This document shows, one piece after another, positions 47,184 to 56,975 of a DNA stretch of 64,000 bases. A program made the position numbers and the translations under genes. Each line of letters opens with the position of its first letter. The stretch's first letter is position 1. Source of the stretch: Wurfbainia villosa (Eukaryota; Streptophyta; Magnoliopsida; Zingiberales; Zingiberaceae). Location: the NCBI GenBank assembly GCA_025175895.1, contig CM046005.1, positions 63,512,325-63,576,324 on the forward strand. Reading direction: 5' to 3'. Below the pieces are notes generated by a model. The model saw only the letters and a program-made list of their open reading frames with translations, did not search any database and was not told the origin of the DNA.

Positions 47184-48520
47184 ATGGCTTTTCAAGAGGG
47201 GTATAGCACGGCGAGGCCTCCGTTCTTCGACGGCAACGACTTCGGCTATTGGAAAGGTAGGATGGAGTATTACTTAATGAATGATATTAAGAATTGGTTT
47301 AGTGTTGTAGATGGTTTCGAGATGCCGGTGGATGAACACGGAGCACCCATACCGACGAAGGATTGGACGAGAGACATGGCCAAGAAGGCTCAAGCCAACG
47401 CCAAGGCAACAACCACACTTCAATGTGGTTTGTCAAAAGAGCAACTAAGCAAGGTGGGGCCATTTGAATCGGCGAAGGAGCTTTGGGAGAAGTTGATCGA
47501 GCTCAACGAAGGATCCAAAGAAACAAGAAGGGCCAAGAGAGATCTTCTAATTGGCCAACTTCAAAGCTTCTCAATGAAGACCAATGAGACCGTGAGCCAA
47601 ATGCACGGTCGCTTTCAGAAGTAACGGACTACATGTTATAGGTGAGAAGGTCGACAACCGAGACCTTGTAAGGTATGTGCTACAAGCTTTCCCTAGAACA
47701 ACCTTATGGGCCTCAATGGTAGATGCCTATAAGGTCTCTAGGGATCTTTCATTGGTTAAGTTAGATGAGCTATTTTGTGAATTTCAATTACATGAACAAG
47801 CTAACACCTCATCCAAAGAGAAGGGTATAGCTCTTTTTGTAGGAAGGAAGGACAAAAAGAAGAAGGTAAAGAAAGAAGTGTCCTCTTCATCTGAATCCGA
47901 GGAAGACTCATCAAGCAAGCGAGGTGGCACATTACGTCAAGAAGTTTGGTGGGAAGTCAAGGAAACTCACCAAGAAAGATGTGAAGAGGATGTTCCAATC
48001 CTCAAGAGGTAAGTCTTCAAATAGTTTAAATTCTATTTCTAACGTGACTTGTTTTGGTTGCAACAAGAAAGGGCATATAAAGCCAAATTGCTCGGAACTA
48101 AAGAAGAAGGAGGAGAAGGAAAAGAAAAAGAAGGAAAAGAAGGAGAAGAAGAAGAAGGAGGCAATGGTGGCACAAACATGGGACACTCTAAGCATGGAGG
48201 AGTCTTCCGACGATGAAGAAGTATGTCATGCCACCCGGAATCTAGCCCTCATGGCATTGGAGGAAGAAGCCGAGAGCTCAAGCGATGAGTCCTCTTCTTC
48301 TTCAAGCGACGAATCATCATCAAGTGATGATGATGAGGTAAATAACTCACCTAAAGTAGATTTACTTTGCAAGACTATTGCATGCCTACAAAATGCTTTG
48401 AATAGATCGAAAACTAGGATTAAGGATTTAAAAATAGAGATTAAATCACTTAAGAATGTAGAATCATCTTGTGGTAAATTATCTAGTGATGAATGTACCC
48501 TTAGGGATGAAAATGATTAA
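47184..48520 (+). pseudogene. gag: D Gag in three frames
   Basis: Part one (47184-47624) has the UBN2 domain (FDGNDFGYWKGRMEYYLM, ESAKELWEKLIEL, RRAKRDLLIGQLQSFSM). It ends at a stop after a likely small deletion. Part two (47677-47930) continues the domain (AYKVSRDLSLVKLDELFCEF). Part three (from about 47924) has a single zinc knuckle, CFGCNKKGHIKPNC, a Lys/Glu-rich helix, a Ser/Asp-rich acidic block and a coiled coil, ending at 48518. It shares with family B the opening 'W-K-G/A-R-M' motif and the acidic Ser block, but has one knuckle rather than two. Confidence 0.85.
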
Positions 48521-49777
48521 TTAAGAAAAGAAATAGGTAACTTAAGAGCATGTTTAGAAAAATTTACTAATGGCACAATTGAGGTATCCCCAAACCTTGC
48601 CATTCATAAAGTATTATTAGTTAAAAATATGAAATTTAATTTACTTAGTGTAAGCCAACTATGTGGTGCAAACTTTGATGTTAAATTTGATTCCTCAAAA
48701 TGTTTTATAAGACACAAAACTCTAGATGATTGCATGTTAGTAGGTTTTAGGAAATCAAATATATATTATGTTGATTTATCCTATGCTACTAATGCTTCTA
48801 CTAAGTGTCTTATTGCAAAAGAGGAAGAAAGTTGGCTTTGACATAGGAGGCTAGGACACATAAACATGAAGAACATAGCCAAAATAGCAAAAATGAAATT
48901 AGTCAAAGGGTTTCCTAAAGTAAAATTTCTCAAGGACAAGATGTGTGATGCATGTCATGAAGGGAAACAATCAAAAACATCACACAAAGGTAAAAATTTA
49001 CTTAGTACCGCTTTACCTTTAGAACTCTTACATATAGATTTATTTGATTGTCATAGTACCCCTTCTATGATTGGTAGTAAATATTGCTTAGTAATAGTAG
49101 ATAATTTCTCTAGGTTTACTTGGGTATTTTTCTTGAAAAATAAAGATGAAACCTTAGGAATAATCATAGGATTTAGCAAAAGAGTAGAAAATGAAAGAAA
49201 GCTCAAAATCAACCAGATCCGTAGTGATCATGGTGGAGAATTTGAGAATTCTAATTTTTCAACTTTTTGCTTAGAACAAGGGTACACGAATGAGTTTTCT
49301 TGTCCTAGAACACCTCAACAAAATGGGGTTGTGGAAAGGAAAAATCGTGCCCTACAAGAAGCGGCTACGACAATGCTTAATGCAAACTCCTTACCTAGCT
49401 ACTTGTGGGTAGAAGCGGTTAATACCGCTTGCTATATCCAAAATAGGGTATTGATTCATAGGTTTTTAGGAAAAACTCCATTTGAATTGTGGAATGGTAC
49501 AATTCCAACAATTCATTATTTTAAGGTCTTTGGATGTAAAGTCTATATTTTAAATACCAAAGACAATCTAGGTAAGGTTGAGTCCAAAGCGGATGAGGGA
49601 ATCCTAGTTAGATACTCATCCACTAGTGTAGGGTATAGAGTTTACAATAAAAGGACTCAAAAGATTGAAGAATCATCAAATGTCCAATTTGATGAAACTT
49701 CCAATACATACCCTAGAAAATCCCCTATTGATGATGATATTAATAATGAAAATCAAGAAATTACCCAACAATTTTAA
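48521..49777 (+). pseudogene. pol: D pre-integrase and integrase; protease deleted
   Basis: Right after the Gag coiled coil (LRACLEKFTNGT, near 48545) the sequence passes into the post-protease segment (KVLLVKNMKFNLLSVSQLCG). No DSG/DTG active site lies between, so the protease core was lost. Pre-integrase has HRRLGHINMKNIAK and CDACHEGKQ; a TGA at 48839-48841 sits before it, in place of Trp. The integrase has D in LLHIDLF, D in RSDHGGEF and E in VVERKNRAL, then the C-terminal region to 49777. An intact catalytic triad is readable over about 300 residues without a stop. Confidence 0.87.
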
Positions 49778-51548
49778 AATTTAACTTTAGGGGGTAATGA
49801 TCAAGGAGGAAAATTGAATCAAGGGGGAGTAAGAGGTCATTCCGATGATGAGCAAAGGATTGAGGTTAATCATGATCAACTCAAATTAATACACCTCCTA
49901 GAACTATAAGAGTTCATCAAAATCACCCCTTAGATCAAATTGTGGGAGAATTATCTCAAGGTGTTAGGATTAGGTAATTTCATAGGGATCCCACTAGTCA
50001 TATAGCTTTAATTTCTCAAATTGAGCCCAAAACAATCAAAGATGCATTGCTTGATCTGGATTGGATCTTAGCAATGCAAGATGAATTGGCTCAATTTGAA
50101 AGGAGTCAAGTATGAGAGTTAGTTCCTATACCTAATGAAAACACCATCATTACTACAAGATGAGTCTTTAGGAACAAACTAGATGACCAAGGAAATATCA
50201 CTAGAAATAAAGCAAGATTAGTTGCAAGGGGTTTTAATCAAGTTGAAGGACTTGACTATGATGAAACATATGCCCCGGTTGCTAGATTAGAGTCTATTAG
50301 AATACTATTAGGGTATGCCTCCTATATGGGTTTCAAACTTCATCAAATGGATGTCAAATCGGCATTCCTAAATGGGTTTATTAAGGAAGAGGTATATGTA
50401 GAATAACCTCCCGGGTTTGAGAATATGGACTATCCAAACCATGTATACAAGCTTAGGAAAGCTTTGTATGGTTTGAAACAAGCTCCCCGGGCTTGGTATG
50501 AAAGATTATCATCTTTCTTAATCTCTAAGGACTTTAAGAGGGTAGTGTAGATCAAACTCTATTTATAAAGTCAACATCAACGGACATCTTTGTAGCCCAA
50601 GTATATGTTGATGACATTATTTTTGTGTCAACAAATGATGAACTTCTCCAAGACTTTATTAAAAATATGGAAAAAGAGTTTGAAATGAGTCTAGTTGGGG
50701 AATTAAATTTCTTCCTAGGATTGCAAGTCAAACAAACTAGTGAAGGTATTTATATTTATCAAACCAAATATGCTAAGAAAATGATTAAGAAATTTGGTTT
50801 GGAAAATGCTAAGGTAGTTTCAACTCCAATGGCAACCAATACTAAAATAGATAGTGATAATGAAGGAAAACAAATTGATCTTACACTTTATAGGAGCATG
50901 ATTGGTAGTCTTTTGTACTTAACCGCTAGTAGACCCGACATATTATTTGCGGTTAGTATGTGTGCTAGATATCAATCATGTGCTAAAGAATCTCATTTAG
51001 TTGACGTTAAGAGAATCTTAAGATATGTTAAAGGCACACTAAATGTAGGACTATGGTATCCTAGGACTAGGTCTTTTGATTTGATTGGGTACACCGATTC
51101 CGATTATGCCGGTTGCAAATTGGATCGGAAGAGTACTAGTGGTGGGTGCCAATTCCTTGGGTCCTCCCTAGTTAGTTGGAGTAGTAGGAAGCAACCTTGT
51201 GTTGCCCTATCCACCACCAAAGCCGAGTATGTGGCTATGGGTGGTTGTGTAGCTCAACTACTATGGATGAAACATACCTTAGAAGATTATGAGCTATCCT
51301 ACTCCAACATGAAAGTATTTTGTGACAATGTGAGCACCATAAACTTGACCAAAAATCCGGTGCATCACTCTAGGACCAAGCACATTGAAGTGAAACATCA
51401 CTTCATTATAGATCATGTGGCTAAGGGGGATATTGAGCTTAATTACATTGAATCCAAGTCCAACCTAGCCGACATATTTACCAAGGCTCTCCTCGAGGTA
51501 GAATTTTCATCACTTAGGAGAGAACTTGGAATGTACTTGGTTGAGTAA
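49778..51548 (+). pseudogene. pol: D reverse transcriptase and RNase H
   Basis: The linker and RT (50040-50620) contain several stops: Trp to TGA near 50114 and 50161, Gln to TAA near 50405, and a shift near 50545. Recognisable blocks are NKARLVARGFNQVEGLDYDE, MDVKSAFLNGF, YGLKQAPRAWYERL and the YVDDIIF region near 50608. From 50625 one clean frame of 307 residues covers the RT end (GELNFFLGLQVKQ), RPDILFAV, and RNase H (YTDSDYAGC, TKAEYVAM, FCDNVSTINL, HIEVKHHFI, ADIFTKAL), ending at 51548. It groups with SIRE/Maximus-like elements and closely matches E. Confidence 0.9.
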
Positions 51549-52583
51549 AGGTATAGGTTTGCATGATCCTATAGAAATACTAGGATTTATACCTTTAAGC
51601 ATCTCACAAAATACCTAAGAAACCATGATTTTTGTATTGAGTCACTTAGACAACATGTGAGATGTTAGGAAGATGCACTTGGTTCATCATGCTTGTTATG
51701 ATGCATTACTATGGACCAAAGTGTCATCTAGAGTCATTAATCCTTCATTGGACCAATCATTGGGAAGACTTATACACAATTGATGTGCATATAGCTCTAA
51801 GAACATGATTGGAAATTTCAAATAAAACATATTTTAAACTATGTTTATCATATTTTGAAAAATAGTTTTTAAGTGAAACACAAAAGTAATACAAAGTTTG
51901 CAAAATCATTAGAACTTTTGTTGGTTTCCAAGTTTGTATCAATCTTGAAATCTGGAAAACATATATTTTTCAAAATATTTTTCCTTGATAAAGTATGATT
52001 TCAAAAATGTGTACACAAAATTTCATGATTTTTCGAGGTTTATGTAATTTCTGATGCATTTCTGAATTTGGGCTGAAAGGGCTAAAATTCTAACTTCAGG
52101 CGTAGCAGTCGACTGGTTCAAAAACCAGTCGACTGATACACTGTGTTTTCTGATAAATAGCTTCATTTTCTGATATTTAGTATATCTTTGATCTCCTAAA
52201 ACTCTAGCATGATAATACTGGGTATAAAAGCTTTTAGGACTGTTTAATATGGTGTTTTAGGGGAAGTTTCATAAGATGTATCTTTTTCAATCCCAAATTT
52301 ACATTGTTGTTGCAAAGTTAGGATTTAAACCTCCAAATTGTTGATATATTTTTGCTCCACATGTATTTTACTCATCATGAACTATATCTTGGATTAAGGG
52401 GGAGCTAAATTTCAATTCTATACCTTAGTTCAAGATTACAATGCATTCAATTCTTCTATGAAATATATGATTTCTTTTCTTTTTGATGTATGTCAAAGGG
52501 GGAGAAGGAATGTTTAAGTTAGAATTGGATATATGATTATGTGTATCTTTAAAAAGACCTAACTTAAATGATTGTCAAACATC
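51549..52583 (+). other. D 3' non-coding region
   Basis: About 1 kb without an open frame, so there is no env-like gene. It has the same layout as family B: a block near GCATCTCACAAAATACC, an AACATGTGAGATG echo, one CAGTCGACTG and one paired variant (52108-52136), and AAGGGGGAG motifs near 52398 and 52497. The latter follows CTTTTTGATGTATGTCAAAG. Confidence 0.75.
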
Positions 52584-52597
52584 AAAAAGGGGGAGAT
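52584..52597 (+). other. D polypurine tract
   Basis: AAAAAGGGGGAGAT, identical to the family B tract. Confidence 0.92.
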
Positions 52598-53813
52598 TGT
52601 TGGTGCAACAATGCCCCAAGCATTTATATGTTTTGATGTTTGGATAATCATCTAAGTTAAGCAACAAATTGTGATCTAATGGTGAACATGATTAAGTGAC
52701 AGGTAAAGGCAAAGTCCAAGTATGATCTTGGCAAGAGAAGTCCAAGGTAAAGGTTTGGCGGCATAAGACCAAGCATGTTGTCTTGGCGGCATTAAGTCCA
52801 AACAGACCTTGGCAAAGGAAGTCCAAAGGTAAGTCATGGCAGCATAAGTCCAAGCATCTACTTGGCGGCGTAAAGTCCAAGCACGCCTTGACAAAGGAAA
52901 CCTAAGACATGACAAAACCAAAGGAAGCTCTTGGAAGCAAAGCGCAAAGGATGAACAAGTCGCAGACTCGGAGGGATCCTGGAGGCGCAAGGCTTAAGGA
53001 AGAGCTAGAAGGTTGAGTCTAGGTCTAAGGGGTAAAATCAAGTATGAATTACTCATACTTGATATCACGATCGGATACGATGTATCGATCGACCGTCAGT
53101 GCTCGATCGAGTCGGGATGAAACCTCGACCATCGATCAATGCTGGTCGTGGAAGTCGACTAATGTTGCGATCAGTTGATTTCCAACAGTGGCAGCCGACT
53201 GATCAAGTTAAATCCGGGCACAGAGTGGAGTCACACTCGATTGTGGCCTGTGATCACTCGACTGATCACTCCATCAGTAGACTGATGGATGGATCAGTCG
53301 ACTGATGAGAATGTCGTTGGAGGAAACGACTCTGAATCCCACGAATCCGGTTGTTCACAAGTTGTTAATCGCGCCGGTAGTCGACTGATGTTGTGCATCA
53401 GTCGACTGATCGTGCTCTAACGGGAAAATCAGCCTTCTCTCTATAAAAAGAGGGTTGGTGGAGGTTTTTGGGGTTAATGCTTATTCTCTGATTCTTCTCC
53501 AAAGCCTCCATGAGTTTTCAAGCTTTCTAAGTGATCTTAAATCCCCTCCTCCTCTCTCTAAGTTCAAGTTTCATTCTTTGTAAAGAAGAGGAGGTTTGTT
53601 GTAAAGGAAAGCTTCTCAGTGGAATTGCTTGGGTTGATCCACCTTAAGGATCGCCGTGGAGTAGGAGCGTTATCTCCGAACCACCTAAAGGCCTTGTTAG
53701 CATTGTTCTTTCATTTTTACTTATATTATCTTTGTTTGCTTCCGCTAATCATTCTTGTAGAAACGAAAACGCGCTATTCACCCCCCCCTCTAGCTTCCAA
53801 ACGATAACCAACA
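52598..53813 (+). repeat. D 3' LTR
   Basis: Pairs with 45931-47128. It is followed by GTTTG. Confidence 0.92.
53442..53450 (+). promoter_or_regulatory. TATA box of D 3' LTR
   Basis: TATAAAAAG. Confidence 0.55.
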
Positions 53814-53913
53814 GTTTGGGATTACCAATTTGGAATAATTGGTAAGAGTTTTGAGTTAGTGTTCTAACTCAATGGTTTGTGTGGTTTTTGTCAAACATTA
53901 AAAAGGGGGAGAT
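53814..53913 (+). other. End of B5 internal region with target duplication and polypurine tract
   Basis: GTTTG (53814-53818) is the right duplication of D. The B5 3' region then finishes with AAAAAGGGGGAGAT at 53900-53913. Confidence 0.88.
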
Positions 53914-55273
53914 TGTTGGTGCAATCAGCCCAGGTCACGATTGACTAGGACTCGAGTTTGACTCAAGTGATGTTTTGATGTTTCGACAAAAACATATGAC
54001 AATGTAATTGTCATGGGAAAGTCCAAGTCTTGAGTACTTGGCACAAGGAAAATCCAAGCATGGGGCTTGGCATGGAAAGTCCAAAATGGGTTGGCAAGGG
54101 AAAGTCCAAGCTTGAGTCTTGGCATTTGAGAAGTTCAAGGGGTTTGATATTGGCGGCGTAAAGTCCAAACGGAGTCTTGGCGGCGTAAGTCCAATGTGCC
54201 TTGGCGGTGTAGATACCGTTAGCATGACATAGCCGATGGAAGCACCTGAAGGCTAGCACGATGGATGAACAAGTCATGGATGGCTTGGAGGGATCAAGAG
54301 GCGTAAGGCTGATGGAGGTGGCTAGAAGACTTAGGTTTAGGATAAGGGTGGTCTAGCAAGTATGGGGGAATCATACTTGGGTTAAAACCTCATTTTTGAG
54401 GTTGGCAGTCGACTGGCATTATGGCCAGTTCGACTGCCATGAGTCGACTTGATTTTGACTGTCGTTTAAGAGCTGAAATTGCTCTAGCAGTCGATTGCTC
54501 ATTGGAGCAGTCGACTTATGTCGATGACAGTCGACTGCCAAGGGATGGCAGTCAACTGCCAGTTGAGTTGCGAGCACAGAATGCTTCCTAGCCGACTGGG
54601 CAGTCAGGTACGGGCATTGGCAGTCGACTGCCAATGCTGGCAATCGACTGGTAAGAGTACCGTTGGAACTTGTCCAACGTGGATTGAGCCATTGTCTCAT
54701 AGCTACAGTCTTGGCAGTCGACCGGTGACTTATGGCAGTCGACTGCTAGGCAGAAATCTAGTCCGATGGAGGATAAAAGTAGCTATTCGTGGAAGGCTCA
54801 AGCAGCGGTTTTCTTGGGTGATTTGAAGGGGAATTATTGGTGCTCTTCCAATCCTTCAAGGCTAGTCCAAGGCAACCAAAGATCAAGCAACCAAATTGCT
54901 CTTGTAAAGTAGTTTTCTGTACTTGCATTGTGTTTCACTATTGTATTTGCTTGTATCCATTTAGATTATTGTTGTAATCTTTTGTACGAGGTTTCTCCGC
55001 CTCCGACTTATGCCGAGAAGGAGTATTTGTGATTAGTGATTGCATTGGCGTTGCTAGAGCTCTTTAGAGCTCAATCTGTGGAGTATGAACCATTCGGTTC
55101 CGAACCACGTTATATCTTTGTGTTCGTGGTTGTTTCATTTCATTATTGCTTTTATTATTACTATTCCGCTGTGCATAATGAGTTTTGTAGAGAAGATCAC
55201 GAACGATTTCCATTCACGAACGGTCATGTCACTATTCACCCCCCCCCCCTCTAGCGGCCTCAAATCTCCTACA
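53914..55273 (+). repeat. Shared B5/B6 LTR
   Basis: 1360 bases between a polypurine tract and a primer-binding site. Its palindrome cluster (54405-54750) is mostly regular. Confidence 0.88.
54772..54779 (+). promoter_or_regulatory. TATA-like element of shared B5/B6 LTR
   Basis: GATAAAAG. Confidence 0.45.
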
Positions 55274-55275
55274 AT

Positions 55276-55287
55276 TGGTATCAGAGC
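55276..55287 (+). other. B6 primer-binding site
   Basis: TGGTATCAGAGC. Confidence 0.9.
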
Positions 55288-55340
55288 CCGGGGCTCTTCT
55301 ACGGATTAACAACCCGGAGTCAAGATGCTAGAGGAACAAG

Positions 55341-56975
55341 ATGGAATTCAAGGAGAGATTGGGTGATGACATCAATGTTCCGCCCTCCTTCGACCGCGAA
55401 GATTTCGTGTACTGGAAAGGTAGAATGATGCATTTTCTAATGTGTGATTTTGATAATTGGATTAGTGTCTTAGTAGGTTTTGACACTCCAAAAGATGAAG
55501 AAGGAAGAAGAATCAAGAAGAAGAATTGGAGTCAAGAACAACTCCGATACTATAACATCAACAATAAGGTAATGGGTATTTTGCTTAATATAATCCCTAA
55601 TGATATGTTGATCAAGATAGGGGATTGTAAAGACGCCAAGGAGGTATGGAACAAATTTGAAAAATTCCATGAAGAGCCTCACTCAATCCAAGAAGATGAG
55701 GAGGATGAGGAAGAGAGCTCATCCTCACAAGAAAGTGAGGATTCGAAGGTCGAGGAGTGTTCGACATCCGAGGAGGAAGAAGTGGTGGAAGAGGTAGAAT
55801 TAGAAGAAACCTCAACCTCTAGGATTGAGGGGGAGGGGATTAGAACATCTACACCAGAGCAAACCCAAGAAGAGCCCTCCACATCCGGTCAAGATGAAGA
55901 AGCTCCAATTTCGGCACCTTCCACCACCACCCTAGGTAACTCAAACATATCAATTAATAATAAAATGCATATAATATGTTTTGAGTATAGGAAGCAAAGA
56001 CACTACAAGATCAAGTGTTTTAAAAGGATCAAGAAGTCTTCTCCGGCACCAAAAGTCAAGGATACCGGTGCCCAAAGTCAAAAGAACAAGGAGCACGTAG
56101 TATGCTTCAAGTGCCATCAAAAGGGGCACTATAGAAGCCAATGCCCTAGGGGGAGAAAAAAGACCCAAGAAGAAGCATCACAAGTAGGGGGAGCTAAGGC
56201 TAACCCTAAGGTACATTTTAGTAATGCATCTTCTATTTTAAATGTTAAAAAGCATGCTAGGAATTTTAATTCTCTTGCAATTTATGAAAAGCATGCTAAT
56301 AGGAATAAATATTTTTGCTTAGGAGCTTAAAGTGTCCATTTAGGAAATAAGAAAAAATTTGGGACTAATGTCCCTAGAAAAACCATACCTAGGGAATCTA
56401 TTAGGAAAATACAAAAGCACCTAGGTTTCAATCCTAAATGGACTAGGCATATGCCTAGAAAGAACCAAGCCCAAGGATTAAATCAAAATTCAAAAATTGG
56501 GCAATTAGAACTAGAGAACCAAGCCTTGAGGTTAAGGCTTGAAAAACTTGAAAAGACCCTTAAGGTTATGGAAAATCAAATGTATGGGTCAATTAGTCAA
56601 ACTTCTTGGTCAAAATCTCAAACTCAACACTTAGGACCCTAGAAGCCTAAGATGGCTTACCATAGTGTTCCATTTGATTATGGAACACAAACTAGGTCTA
56701 GGAAGACCAAGGTCAATAGGGAAGTCATCCCTAAGGTTGACCAAAGGGTGTGCCTAGTGGCTAGGGTTTCTAGGAAACCTAGGGTGGCCACTAAGAAGGT
56801 TGCAAGGGAAGTTACCCCTAGAGTCAACCTCGGTAAGACCCAAATGACCAAGGCTAATAAGCCTAGAAGGGTCATTAGGAGGGTATCTAGGGAGGTTATC
56901 CCTAAGGAATACCTAATTAACCCAATGAGCTCAAATAGATTTTGGGTTCCTAGGAGTGCGATAGATTCATGCTAG
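55341..56975 (+). pseudogene. gag: B6 Gag with two stops and a 45-base deletion
   Basis: The frame is open from ATG 55341 for 329 codons, ending at TAA 56328-56330 (Lys to stop). It stays in phase through the coiled coil to TAG 56640-56642, where an in-frame deletion of about 45 bases has removed the Lys/Gly-rich linker. It is then open to 56975. Knuckle 1 is degraded (CFEYRKQRHYKIKC, Cys to Tyr as in B4); knuckle 2 is intact (CFKCHQKGHYRSQC). The tail ends FWVPRSAIDSC, as in B5. The pattern of shared changes suggests B6 relates to B4 in its centre and to B5 at its end. Confidence 0.85.

Larger units (their letters stand above)
45931..53813 (+). mobile_element. D: SIRE/Maximus-like Copia element lacking protease
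   Basis: This 7883-base element is flanked by GTTTG duplications (45926-45930, 53814-53818) and has LTRs of 1198 and 1216 bases, a tRNA-Met primer-binding site and an AAAAAGGGGGAGAT polypurine tract. It encodes Gag, pre-integrase, integrase, RT and RNase H, all with stops or shifts. The protease active-site region is missing. LTR start (TGTTGGTGCAAC), PBS, PPT and LTR-internal motifs resemble family B. Confidence 0.92.

Noticed and set aside
51549..52583. Env-like gene downstream of RNase H in D, as reported in some SIRE elements
   Set aside because: No frame of useful length and no membrane segment is present here or in the B and E counterparts.
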